Assembly (NCBI GenBank): GCA_035307785.1
Contig: DATGHS010000296.1
Coordinates: forward strand, 1 to 19,278
DNA: 19,278 nt
Origin: DATGHS01 sp035307785
GTDB taxonomy: Bacteria; Planctomycetota; Planctomycetia; Gemmatales; Gemmataceae
Direction: 5' to 3'
The notes beneath the pieces are model-generated. The model saw nothing but the letters and a program-made list of their open reading frames with translations, had not been told where the DNA came from and made no database searches. Of this stretch, positions 1 through 7,416 are shown piece after piece. Each line of letters begins with the position of its first letter. The stretch's first letter is position 1. Both the position numbers and the translations under genes were made by a program.

Positions 1-2256
1 TTGTTTGCGCTGCGCGTCATCGGGGTTGGCGTTCTTGTTCAGCGCGGCCAGGCCCTGCAGTGCGGCAATACGGCTCGGCGTCGGCTTGCCTTTCTTCGTC
101 CAGGAAAGCAGCGTGTCGAGCGACGAGAGATCTTCCGACTCGCCGAAACCCCGCAGCACTGCGGAGCGGATCACTTCCTGGTACGAGGCCTTGGCCAGCC
201 AGGGCAGCAGCACGGCAACCGTGTCGCCTTGCCGGAGCTTGGCGTAAGCACCGACCGCGGCGGCCTCCACGAAGTAGCTTTCGTCGCCTTTCTTCAGCAG
301 CTCCTTCACGGCGGCAGCGACCTTGGCATCGCTGGGGAACTTGCCGAGCGCATCGGCACAAGCGCGGCGAACTTTGGGCTGAGCGATTTTCAGGCCGTCG
401 ATCAGGGCGTCGCGGCAAGTGTCGCCGCCCGATTCGCCAAGAGCGTTGGCAATTTCCACGCCCGCGCCCCAAAACGGCTCTTCCTTTAGCGCCTTGGCCA
501 GCAATTCGCGGTCGGCCGGCTCCTTGCTCTTGCCGAAATGCGCCGCGGCCTGCACCCGCATGGCCACGCTCGGCGAGTGCAGCTGCGGTAGCCACAATTC
601 GCGGCCCTGGTGAATCTGATAGTCGGCCAGGACGGTTTGATTCCAGTCAATCTCTAGCTGCGACGGCGGCTGACCGGTCTTCAGGAAGAACGTCTGTTCC
701 TTTTCCCGCACCGGCAGCGTTTCCTCGTGCCAGGAGCTGCTGGTTTCGCCGTTGGCCTGCCACCGCACCGGCAAGTTAAACTGAAACGCTTCGCCCGGCT
801 GGGTTTGCTTGACGATGATGCGCTCCATCTTGCTTTCGGGCGCATAGCCGACGTGGATTTCGAGCGTCGGGTTGCCGGCCCGCTCGGCCCAGTCGTAGAA
901 GAAGCGCTCCAGGTTCTGGCCCGTGACTTTCTCCAGCGTGCGGCGGAAGTCACCGGTCTCGGCGCTCTTGTAGCGCTGCTCGGTGCCGTAGACTTGCAGG
1001 GCCTTGAAGAAATCGTCGTCGCCGAGTTTCTTCCGGAGCATGTTCAATAGCCAGGCGCCCTTCGGATAGGAACGGGCGTCGAACATGTTGATGGGGTGCG
1101 GATAGCGCCGGTCCATCACAGGCCGGTCCTTGGCATCCCGCACGGCGCTGCGAGCCTTGTGAATGAGGTTGTACGCTGCCGCGTCCGGCCCGTTGTGGTG
1201 TTCGTCCCACAGGACCTCGCAATAGCTGGCGAAACCTTCGTTCAGCCACAAATGCGACCAGTCGCGGCAAGTGACCAGGTCGCCCCACCACTGGTGGCCG
1301 AGTTCGTGGGAAATGAGTCCGTCTGGGTCGCTGTCAATCATCGCGCGGGCATCATGGATAGCATATTCGTGCAGCGTGGTGGCACTCGTGTTCTCCATGC
1401 CGCCGGCCGTGAATTGCTCGACGACGACCTGCGAGTACTTATCCCACGGATAGTCGATGCCAAAACGCTTGCTGAAGAAGTCGATCATTTCGCGGGTGCG
1501 GCCAAAGGTGCGCTGAATGTCTTTCGCCTTGCCCTTGGGCACGTAGTACGAAACCTCGCGGCCCTTCCAGTCTTCACGCACAATATCGAACTGGCCGACG
1601 ACGAGGGTGACCAGGTAGCTCACGTGCGGCGTGTTTTGCTTCCAGTGGAAAGTCTTCGTCTTGTCGCCATTCTGCTTCTTGCTCACGAGCTTGCCATTGG
1701 ACAGCACCTCGTAGCCGTCGGCGACGGTGACGATCATTTCCGTGGTCTGTTTCTGGTCGGGGTGATCGAGGCACGGGAACCAGTAGCGATTAGCGATGGG
1801 CTCGCCCTGGCTCCAGAGCATCCACGGCACTTCCGGCTCGGCCTTGGTGGGGCCGAAAAAGTAGAGGCCGTCTTTCGGCTCACGGACGCGGTAATCGACT
1901 ACCAGCTGGCCCTTCTCGTTCTCGGCCCAGCGCTCCGGAAAATCGATCATCAGGTGCTGCCCGTCATGCCGGTAAGAGACTTGCACCGGCTTGCCCTGTA
2001 TAAGCGTAACGCCTTTGACTTCGAAGCCCACGGCATCCAGCGCGAAACCATTCTGCGCCCGCGTGGTGCGGAAATCAATGGAGGCCATTGCATCGACGGT
2101 CTTCTTCGGCAAATCGACCTTGAGATCGAGCCGGATGTGCGAAATGTCGATGGGGCGATCGCCCGCGGTGCGCAAGGGCTCGGCGGGATTTTGGGCGAGG
2201 GCGGCGGTGACGATGATGAGGATGGCTGCGAACGAGACAGGCCAATTGCGCTTCAT
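1..2256 (-). CDS. Secreted M1-family zinc aminopeptidase with C-terminal helical repeats (3' end outside window)
   Basis: The frame stays open from an ATG at 2256 to the window edge (752 codons, no stop seen). Residues 1-21 form a signal peptide with a predicted cut after the ALA before QNP, so the enzyme should be exported. The M1 (gluzincin) signature is complete: GGMEN exopeptidase motif at 285-289, HELGH at 317-321, and the third zinc ligand Glu340 in NEGFASY exactly 18 residues after the second His. Tyr397 in SYPKGAW matches the transition-state tyrosine of the family. It should cleave N-terminal amino acids from peptides in the periplasm. After about residue 550 the sequence becomes Ala/Leu/Lys-rich helical repeats (HEAT-like) rather than a typical ERAP-like C-terminus. 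A GGAAC sequence 5 nt upstream is a plausible weak ribosome site. The family call is firm; the substrate is unknown. Confidence 0.93.
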   Translation of the reverse strand, partial: MKRNWPVSFAAILIIVTAALAQNPAEPLRTAGDRPIDISHIRLDLKVDLPKKTVDAMASIDFRTTRAQNGFALDAVGFEVKGVTLIQGKPVQVSYRHDGQHLMIDFPERWAENEKGQLVVDYRVREPKDGLYFFGPTKAEPEVPWMLWSQGEPIANRYWFPCLDHPDQKQTTEMIVTVADGYEVLSNGKLVSKKQNGDKTKTFHWKQNTPHVSYLVTLVVGQFDIVREDWKGREVSYYVPKGKAKDIQRTFGRTREMIDFFSKRFGIDYPWDKYSQVVVEQFTAGGMENTSATTLHEYAIHDARAMIDSDPDGLISHELGHQWWGDLVTCRDWSHLWLNEGFASYCEVLWDEHHNGPDAAAYNLIHKARSAVRDAKDRPVMDRRYPHPINMFDARSYPKGAWLLNMLRKKLGDDDFFKALQVYGTEQRYKSAETGDFRRTLEKVTGQNLERFFYDWAERAGNPTLEIHVGYAPESKMERIIVKQTQPGEAFQFNLPVRWQANGETSSSWHEETLPVREKEQTFFLKTGQPPSQLEIDWNQTVLADYQIHQGRELWLPQLHSPSVAMRVQAAAHFGKSKEPADRELLAKALKEEPFWGAGVEIANALGESGGDTCRDALIDGLKIAQPKVRRACADALGKFPSDAKVAAAVKELLKKGDESYFVEAAAVGAYAKLRQGDTVAVLLPWLAKASYQEVIRSAVLRGFGESEDLSSLDTLLSWTKKGKPTPSRIAALQGLAALNKNANPDDAQRKQ

Positions 2257-2369
2257 GATGGTTCCATAAGTACGAGTAGCGGTCGAAAGGCGGTAAAGAG
2301 ATGGATACCGGAGGGAGAGGTAGTGGCAAGTTGCCGGCAAGCAATTTCCCGTTACGGCGACGATTCGGA

Positions 2370-2939
2370 CTAACGAACACGCTTGCATCCAGTAAGTATC
2401 TCGATTATCTCAATTACAAGATGATAACCTTCGTACAAGGGAGCGCTTCGATATTCGGCTGGGACGAAATAGTCGTGAAGTTCTGCGTAGCGCTCGGGGA
2501 GGCATCCCACGCCTAACGCTCCAGGAACCGAATCATGCGAAATGACGATCACTTCGTTTGCTGGCAAAGGGACTTGCTTGCCCGCCTCAGTAAATGGTGC
2601 ATTCCAATCAGTGAGACATCCAACCTTCAAAGGCTGCTTACTTCGGAATCGCTCGTCTTGGAATAATGGCATCCGGACATGAGCAGCGAATCCCAACCGG
2701 AGTTCGTGGCCGGCGTGCTCTTCAAGGAAAGTGCGGACGCGCGGTAGCAGTTCACGCTGCCAGTTCCATTCTTGACCCTCTGGCACCCGCCAATAATCAT
2801 TGGCCCGCAAAATGCCCTGAGCAATAGCAGTGCCACCGACTGGAGCAATACCAGGCATGGCAAGATAAGCGAAAGCCCAGCGCTTTCCCGCGCAGACTGC
2901 TTCTTTGCAAATCGGACAGGCTATGTACAACGCTTCCAT
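2370..2939 (-). CDS. Hypothetical protein with N-terminal CPxC motif
   Basis: I do not recognise this 189-residue protein. It starts MEALYIACPICKEAVCAGKRW, with Cys9, Cys12 and Cys17 arranged like half of a zinc knuckle or a redox CxxC pair. There is no matching second Cys pair, although Cys residues recur near 120, 150 and 185. The body is mixed alpha/beta with many aromatic and acidic residues (for example EWNWQREL and YAELHDYF). No signal peptide or membrane segment is visible. It is divergent from the MNT/HEPN pair, with under 60 bp between the two starts, so they may share a control region. No strong ribosome site precedes the ATG; an AGGT lies about 14 nt upstream. Coding is supported by an uninterrupted frame with protein-like composition, in a locally less GC-rich stretch than its neighbours. 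Confidence 0.7.
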   Translation of the reverse strand: MEALYIACPICKEAVCAGKRWAFAYLAMPGIAPVGGTAIAQGILRANDYWRVPEGQEWNWQRELLPRVRTFLEEHAGHELRLGFAAHVRMPLFQDERFRSKQPLKVGCLTDWNAPFTEAGKQVPLPANEVIVISHDSVPGALGVGCLPERYAELHDYFVPAEYRSAPLYEGYHLVIEIIEILTGCKRVR

Positions 2940-2981
2940 GATCGTGATTATTTTACCTGGTACGCACTAACTCTGCCTCGG

Positions 2982-2987
2982 TAGAAT
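2982..2987 (+). promoter_or_regulatory. Possible -10 element (TAGAAT) of the MNT/HEPN pair
   Basis: TAGAAT matches the sigma-70 -10 consensus at five of six positions and lies 6 nt before the ATG at 2994. Transcription from it would start about at that ATG, which suggests a leaderless message. This fits the absence of a Shine-Dalgarno site. No good -35 hexamer is seen at 17 nt spacing, so support is weak. Confidence 0.25.
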
Positions 2988-2993
2988 GTGAAC

Positions 2994-3443
2994 ATGGCTC
3001 AAGTGAATTTGAAAATCCGTTCCCGCCCTTCATCGCGCCGCCATTGCTCGCAGCAAATCCCTGTTGCAGCAATCCGGCGTTACGTACGGCAAATTGCAAG
3101 GCGTTTTGATCCAGACAAAGTCATCCTTTTCGGCTCATACGCATACGGGACACCTCATCTGGACAGCGACGTCGATCTGTTGGTCATTATGCCCGCGGTG
3201 CGAGAAGTCACGCAAGCGATCCGCATCCGGCTCGCGCTCCCCGCGCCCTTTCCATTGGACCTGATTGTGCGGACCCCCCAAGGGCTCAAACGTGACCTGG
3301 ACGACTCGGATTGGTTTTTGCGTGAAGTCTTGGAAAAGGGCAAAGTGCTTTATGCAAAGAAAAACCGGCCAATGGGTTCGCAAAGCCGACGCCGATTACC
3401 GGCTCGCCGTAAAGATCGGACGGGGCAACGAGCCGTTTCATGA
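2994..3443 (+). CDS. MNT-type minimal nucleotidyltransferase (antitoxin-like)
   Basis: This 149-residue protein carries the pol-beta-superfamily signature GSYAYGTPHLDSDVDLLV at residues 47-64, with Gly47, Ser48, Asp59 and Asp61 forming the GSx10DxD metal and nucleotide site. A third acidic residue lies in FPLDLIV. Such minimal nucleotidyltransferases pair with HEPN proteins; characterised members AMPylate and silence a HEPN ribonuclease. The HEPN partner follows directly and overlaps this gene by 92 bp (3352-3443). The last 30 or so residues, after VLYAK, are Arg-rich and read as overprint of the HEPN frame, so a typical family stop near 3360 may have been lost. The start is uncertain: GTG at 2988 is in frame, ATG at 2994 is preferred here, and neither has a Shine-Dalgarno site. 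Confidence 0.85.
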   Translation: MAQVNLKIRSRPSSRRHCSQQIPVAAIRRYVRQIARRFDPDKVILFGSYAYGTPHLDSDVDLLVIMPAVREVTQAIRIRLALPAPFPLDLIVRTPQGLKRDLDDSDWFLREVLEKGKVLYAKKNRPMGSQSRRRLPARRKDRTGQRAVS

Positions 3444-3669
3444 CCAGCTTTGCTTCCACTGCCAACAAACAGCTGAAAAGTATTTCAAAGCATATTTGCA
3501 AGAGCTGGGCCTCCCTGTCCCCAGGATTCACGATCTTGATCGCTTGCTCAATTTACTGTTGCCGCTGGACGCAACGTTGAAACCACTTCGACGAGGCTTA
3601 GTTACGTTCGGCAGTTATGCGGTGGAATATCGTTACCCGGGCCGAACCGCCACCAAGCGTGATGCCTAA
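3352..3669 (+). CDS. HEPN-domain protein, C-terminally truncated by a stop codon
   Basis: The 105-residue product has the HEPN (COG1895/COG2250-like) pattern: FHCQQTAEKYFKAYLQELG at about 35-53, then RIHDLDRLL near 59-66, and SYAVEYRYPG near 88-97. HEPN partners of MNT nucleotidyltransferases are commonly RNases or toxin components. A catalytic RX4-6H motif cannot be placed with confidence here. It starts inside the MNT gene, so translation may be coupled. The frame ends at TAA (3667-3669) just after TKRDA. Reading on in the same frame gives a further 21 codons to TAG at 3733 that encode an Ala/Arg/Leu-rich helix of the kind expected at the end of this family. One change (for example GAA to TAA) would explain this, so the gene may be newly inactivated or produce a shortened protein. 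Confidence 0.75.
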   Translation: MQRKTGQWVRKADADYRLAVKIGRGNEPFHDQLCFHCQQTAEKYFKAYLQELGLPVPRIHDLDRLLNLLLPLDATLKPLRRGLVTFGSYAVEYRYPGRTATKRDA

Positions 3670-3731
3670 TCCGCGCTACGAAGGGCGGCAACAATCCGAA
3701 CGGAGGTTCGAAAACGACTGGGTTTGCAGAC

Positions 3732-4424
3732 CTAGCTCTTCTCTACCGGCCGCAAGTCCGCCCCCTGCGCCGCCTCCCATGCTTCCACCGTTCCAATCGG
3801 CAGCCAGAAATTCGCCGGCACGGCAAAGAACGGCTGCTCCTTCGCGATGGCCGAGACGGTGTCGGTAATCTCGTATTCGCCGCGGGCCGAGAGGGGCAGG
3901 TCGATGTCGAGCGCACGGCGCGGGAAGAGATAGGCGCCGATGTTCGCCATTTGCCGGCCTTCGAGCTTCGGTTTCTCGACGAGCTTTTCCAGCGTGCCGT
4001 CGGGGCGGGTGAAGACGATGCCGAATTTCGAGGGCTCATCCACCGCATGCACGAGCAAGCCGGCGGGCTTTTCGCTGAGACGGCGTAAGTCCTCGGCGCC
4101 GTACAAATCGTCGCCGTTGAGCACGAGAAAGCGCTCCGATTGCACGTGGCTCCGGCAGCAGCGCAGGGCATCGCCGGTCCCTTTCGGCTGCTGCTGGCGC
4201 ACCGTGGTCCATTTGGGAACATGCTGCTGTGTCTTCAGATACGCTTCGATCTGCTCCGCGAGGTAATTCACGACCACGATCACGCGATCGACTTCGCGCG
4301 GCAAAGCGCCAAGGATCCAGTCGAGTAGGGGCCGGCCTTGCACGGGCAGCAGGGGCTTCGGCGTGGTTAGCGTGTGCGGCCGCAGTCGCGTGCCCAGTCC
4401 CGCGGCGAGAAGTATTACGTCCAT
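3732..4424 (-). CDS. Sugar-1-phosphate nucleotidyltransferase (RmlA/ManC-like NTP transferase domain)
   Basis: A 230-residue single-domain enzyme that should join a sugar 1-phosphate to an NTP, giving an NDP-sugar and pyrophosphate in the cytoplasm. The N-terminus has the nucleotide-binding loop LAAGLGTRLRPHTLTTPK (residues 6-23), including the signature Arg13 and Lys23. GTGDA (82-86), the metal site NGDD (103-106), EKP (150-152), NIGAYLF (161-167) and EYEITD (183-188) follow in the usual order. It lacks the left-handed beta-helix of GlmU or GlmC. The start at 4424 is chosen because the fold begins there; a longer frame to 4451 adds nine residues without homology. The gene is convergent with the HEPN gene: its stop lies in CTAG at 3732-3735, which also contains the TAG ending the HEPN readthrough frame. 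The sugar and base cannot be decided from the sequence. Confidence 0.88.
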   Translation of the reverse strand: MDVILLAAGLGTRLRPHTLTTPKPLLPVQGRPLLDWILGALPREVDRVIVVVNYLAEQIEAYLKTQQHVPKWTTVRQQQPKGTGDALRCCRSHVQSERFLVLNGDDLYGAEDLRRLSEKPAGLLVHAVDEPSKFGIVFTRPDGTLEKLVEKPKLEGRQMANIGAYLFPRRALDIDLPLSARGEYEITDTVSAIAKEQPFFAVPANFWLPIGTVEAWEAAQGADLRPVEKS

Positions 4425-4511
4425 AATCAGAAGTCCGGCATCAAAGGTCAAAGATCAGAACCGAGGAATTGTACGGCTTACGCAGTTTATCTGACAATCG
4501 CGTCCTTCCAA

Positions 4512-4543
4512 CTGACCTCTGACCACTGACTACTGACCTCTGA
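4512..4543. repeat. Heptamer tandem repeat (CTGACNN, about 4.5 units)
   Basis: Successive units read CTGACCT, CTGACCA, CTGACTA, CTGACCT, then CTGA. Period 7 excludes a simple codon repeat. It lies between divergent genes. Its function is unknown; such arrays can arise by slippage or belong to dispersed intergenic repeat families. Confidence 0.85.
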
Positions 4544-4568
4544 AAAGCGTCAAGCTTGGAAGGCAAGG

Positions 4569-4670
4569 ATGACGAAGAAAGCCATCATCGGGCGCATAAG
4601 CGTGGCAATGGAGGCAACGACTTTGCGCTCGTCGAAAGAATTCCACAAGCTCTACCTCTTGCCTGCTTGA
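4569..4670 (+). CDS. Possible 33-residue small ORF
   Basis: An ATG preceded by GGAAGGCAAGG opens a frame beginning MTKKAIIGRISVAMEATTL and ending KLYLLPA before TGA at 4668. The purine-rich leader is a plausible ribosome site. It ends 59 nt before the lipoprotein start, so it could be an upstream peptide of that transcript. Nothing about the peptide is recognised and its composition gives no strong coding signal. Confidence 0.25.
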   Translation: MTKKAIIGRISVAMEATTLRSSKEFHKLYLLPA

Positions 4671-4729
4671 CCGCGGCCAGCGCGAATTATCGGCACGGAT
4701 CTCGTGGGCTATTGAAAGGTAAGGATGCC

Positions 4730-4954
4730 ATGCGTCGGCTTTTGCCTTTGGCAGGTTTGCTGTTGTTGTTGCAAGTGGCCGTGGGTTGCCGGCACGTCGC
4801 CGGTATGTGTGATTGCGAACACGCCAATAACGGACCCATCCACGCCGTCCCCTATACTACTACTGGTCAACCAACGGGCCCGGCCCCTGTGGTGAGCCAG
4901 CCGAGCACCCCGGCGTATACAACCAGCAATAGCACAGTCGTGATGCCGCGGTAG
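4730..4954 (+). CDS. Small Cys-rich lipoprotein
   Basis: The 74-residue product starts MRRLLPLAGLLLLLQVAVGC, a basic n-region and Leu-rich core ending in a lipobox-like AVGC, so Cys20 should be lipidated. It continues RHVAGMCDCEH, a short Cys/His cluster, then a Pro/Thr/Ser-rich, low-complexity tail to the end. Small lipoproteins with a GxCDC-type cluster are, to my recollection, frequent in planctomycetes; their role is unknown. The ATG at 4730 is preferred because the signal peptide begins there and AAAGGTAAGG lies just upstream; the frame stays open to 4556 but that part is unlike protein. It is convergent with the polyphosphate kinase gene, with a long inverted repeat between them. Confidence 0.75.
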   Translation: MRRLLPLAGLLLLLQVAVGCRHVAGMCDCEHANNGPIHAVPYTTTGQPTGPAPVVSQPSTPAYTTSNSTVVMPR

Positions 4955-4957
4955 TGT

Positions 4958-5036
4958 GAATGCGGAATTCCGAATGCGGAATCAAGACATCGTCCAGCTT
5001 TACTTGTCTTTATTCCGCATTCCGAATTCCACATTC
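4958..5036. repeat. Inverted repeat between convergent genes (25-bp arms)
   Basis: Arms 4958-4982 and 5012-5036 are reverse complements at 23 of 25 positions, with a 29-nt loop. Each arm is itself built of two GAATGCGGAAT-like copies around an AATT centre. It fills the gap between the lipoprotein stop and the ppk stop, so it could act as a bidirectional terminator, though there is no U-tract. A dispersed palindromic element is the alternative. Confidence 0.85.
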
Positions 5037-5037
5037 G

Positions 5038-7215
5038 TCAGGTCTGTTTCGCCCGCCGGCGCTGTTTGCGCACCGGCTGGGGTTCGCCGTTGCTGCTGAC
5101 GGGCAGCGAAATGACTTGCGCTGCCTGGCGGCGGGCGCTGCTGGCCAGGGCCAACTCCAAGAAGCGCTGCTGGCTGCGCACCGGCGGTGTTGCGTCCGGC
5201 GGCTGCACGCGCCGCCACGAACCATCCGGCAGCAGCTCCCGCGCCTTCTGATTATCCGCCAGCGACGTGGCCAGGATTTCGTGAATGAGCCGCTGTTTCA
5301 GGTCTGGCTGCTCGATGGGGAACACGACTTCCACGCGCCGGCTCAGGTTCCGATCCATCCAATCGGCCGAGCCAATGTACACGAGCGGATCGCCGGCGTT
5401 GCCGAAGAAGTAAATGCGGCTGTGCTCCAGAAAGCGGTCCACGATCGAGCGTACACGGATGTTTTCGCTCACTCCGGGCACGCCGGGCCGCAAGGCGCAA
5501 ATGCCGCGGCAAATACAGTCAATCTTCACACCCGCCTGGCTCGCCCGGTAGAGCGCCTGGATCACCGCCGGCTCCAACAGGCCGTTTAGCTTCGCGATGA
5601 TCCGCCCTTCCTTGCCCGCTTGCTGGTGCTTGATCTCTTGCTCGATGCGTTCGATCATGAACGTCTGCATCCGCGACGGCGCCACCACAAGCTTGCGCCA
5701 TTGCGGCAATTCGCCGTAGCTAGTCAGGTAATTGAAGAGTGCCGAGGCATCTTCCGCGAAGTCCGGGTTGCAGGTGAAGAAGCCCAAATCCGTATAGATG
5801 CGGGCCGTCTGCGGGTTGTAATTCCCGGTGGCCAGATGCACGTAGCGGCGAATACCGTCGTCTTCCTTGCGCACCACCAGCGCGATCTTGCAGTGCGTTT
5901 TCAGATCCACAAAGCCGAAGACCACGTGTACGCCGGAGCGCTCCAGTTCCCGCGCCCACTGGATATTGCGTTCTTCATCCAGCCGGGCCTTGAGTTCGAT
6001 CACGGCCGTCACCTGTTTGCCGCGGTCGGCCGCGCGCTGGAGCGCGAGCACAATCGGAGAATCGCTGCTGGTGCGGTACAGCGTCTGCTTGATGGCCAGT
6101 ACCTTGTCGTCGGTCGCGGCCGCCTCGATGAAATCAACCACGTGCACGAATGACTCATACGGATGGTGCACCAGAATGTCCTTGGCCCGAATGGCGGCGA
6201 AGACATTCGAGGCCTGGGTGAACTCCATCACCGGTTGGGCAATGGCCTGCGGATCGCGCAGGTGCGGATAGCCCGGTAGATTGTAGATCTGGAACATGCC
6301 GGCCAGGTCGAGCAAGCCTGGAATGCGGTAAATATCCTGCGGCTCCAAGTCGAGGGCCTGCATGAGGACTTGCTCAATCTCCGGCGAGGCGCCGGCTTCA
6401 ATTTCCAGCCGCACCGCATCCCCCCGGCGGCGCTTGCGCACTTCTTCTTCAATGGTCTTCAGCAGGTCTTCCACTTCATCGTCGTCGATCTCGTATTCGC
6501 TGTCGCGCGTGACACGGAAAACTGCCGAGGGGTCATGCAGCATGCCGGGGAACAGATCCTGCAGGTGCATGCGAATGACGGTTTCAAGCGGAAGGAAGGT
6601 GTGGCCCTTTTCCGAGGGCAGCTGAATGAAGCGCGGCAGCACAGCCGGTGCCTGCACCATCGTGAAGAGCTTTTCCGTGTGGTGCGGCCGTTGCATCATG
6701 GTGGCCAGGTTCAGCGACTTGTTTGCCAAATGCGGAAAAGGATGGCCTGGGTCGATGGCCAGCGGCGTGAGCACGGGGAAGATCTCCCGATGGAAGATCT
6801 CGGCCACCAGTTTGCGCTGGGCTTCGGTAAGGTCTTTCTCATTGCGAATGACAATGCCTTCGGCAGCCAGCACGGGCAGCACGTTGTCGCGCAGCGCGCG
6901 GTATTGGTCTTCGACCATCTGCCGCACGGTCTGGCTGATGCGCTCCAACTGCTCGCGGGGCGGCATGCGGTCAGCTCCCGAGCCGCGAATCACGCCGGCC
7001 AGCACTTTTTGCTGCAAGCCGCCCACCCGCACCATGAAAAACTCGTCGAGATTCGACGTGAAAATGGCCAGGAACTTAAGCTGTTCCAGCGCCGGCACGC
7101 GCGGATCTTGGGCTTCCTCGAGCACTCGGCGATTGAATTCCAACCAGCTAAGCTCGCGATTGATGTACAATGCCGGATCGTCCAAGCTGATCCCTGGCGG
7201 AATCGTCGGCTGCAT
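5038..7215 (-). CDS. ppk1: Polyphosphate kinase 1
   Basis: A 725-residue PPK1, which reversibly transfers the gamma-phosphate of ATP to polyphosphate. The N-terminal domain opens YINRELSWLEFNRRVLEEAQ, typical of the family. The two phospholipase-D-like catalytic domains carry His460 in RRYVHLATGNYNPQTA, matching the autophosphorylated histidine, and His598 in FLEHSRIYFFGN, matching the second essential histidine. GSADWMDRNLSRRVEVVFP near 612-630 is also conserved. The length is close to the usual 690-740. The C-terminus has an extra Arg/Lys-rich tail (RKQRRRAKQT) that may bind polyphosphate; that role is a guess. The start is supported by AAGAGGATGGAG a few bases upstream and by a TATAAT -10 sequence 33 bp upstream. 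Confidence 0.96.
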   Translation of the reverse strand: MQPTIPPGISLDDPALYINRELSWLEFNRRVLEEAQDPRVPALEQLKFLAIFTSNLDEFFMVRVGGLQQKVLAGVIRGSGADRMPPREQLERISQTVRQMVEDQYRALRDNVLPVLAAEGIVIRNEKDLTEAQRKLVAEIFHREIFPVLTPLAIDPGHPFPHLANKSLNLATMMQRPHHTEKLFTMVQAPAVLPRFIQLPSEKGHTFLPLETVIRMHLQDLFPGMLHDPSAVFRVTRDSEYEIDDDEVEDLLKTIEEEVRKRRRGDAVRLEIEAGASPEIEQVLMQALDLEPQDIYRIPGLLDLAGMFQIYNLPGYPHLRDPQAIAQPVMEFTQASNVFAAIRAKDILVHHPYESFVHVVDFIEAAATDDKVLAIKQTLYRTSSDSPIVLALQRAADRGKQVTAVIELKARLDEERNIQWARELERSGVHVVFGFVDLKTHCKIALVVRKEDDGIRRYVHLATGNYNPQTARIYTDLGFFTCNPDFAEDASALFNYLTSYGELPQWRKLVVAPSRMQTFMIERIEQEIKHQQAGKEGRIIAKLNGLLEPAVIQALYRASQAGVKIDCICRGICALRPGVPGVSENIRVRSIVDRFLEHSRIYFFGNAGDPLVYIGSADWMDRNLSRRVEVVFPIEQPDLKQRLIHEILATSLADNQKARELLPDGSWRRVQPPDATPPVRSQQRFLELALASSARRQAAQVISLPVSSNGEPQPVRKQRRRAKQT

Positions 7216-7247
7216 GCTCCATCCTCTTTCTGCGTGCGGGGAGCGCC

Positions 7248-7253
7248 ATTATA
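7248..7253 (-). promoter_or_regulatory. -10 element (TATAAT) upstream of ppk1
   Basis: On the minus strand this is a perfect TATAAT, 33 bp before the ppk1 ATG. The best -35 candidate, 18 nt further upstream, is CTGTAA and matches only three of six positions. Transcription would start about 25 nt before the ATG, leaving room for the AGAGGA ribosome site. Confidence 0.5.
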
Positions 7254-7305
7254 TCATGGCGGCGGTGGTGGTTACAGAGCTGGAAATGTAAAGATTCTCC
7301 ATCGT

Positions 7306-7334
7306 TTTGTTACCAACACCGGTTTGGCGACTAA
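7306..7334 (+). promoter_or_regulatory. Possible promoter TTGTTA-N17-ACTAAT
   Basis: Each hexamer matches the sigma-70 consensus at four of six positions and the spacing is exactly 17. It lies about 80 bp before the small exported-protein gene. It is consistent with a promoter but could be chance. Confidence 0.28.
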
Positions 7335-7416
7335 TGGGTATTGAAGCAAACGAACGGCAATTATGTCGGTTATATGAGAGGGATCAATTTTCACTCTTGA
7401 GCGGGGAAGAAATCTC

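Larger units (their letters stand above)
4425..4729. other. Gene-poor intergenic stretch
   Basis: About 305 bp separate the nucleotidyltransferase start from the lipoprotein start. The stretch should contain the promoters of both divergent genes, but no convincing -35/-10 pair was found. It holds a CTGACNN heptamer repeat and one possible very small ORF, listed separately. Confidence 0.6.

Noticed and set aside
1096..2373. A 425-codon open frame on plus antisense to the M1 peptidase gene
   Set aside because: The minus frame has a signal peptide and complete M1 motifs. The plus frame is the usual open shadow of a GC-rich gene and shows no domain.
4512..5036. A CRISPR array, because of repeated short units
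   Set aside because: The units are 7 or 11 bp with no unique spacers of even length, and no cas gene is present.
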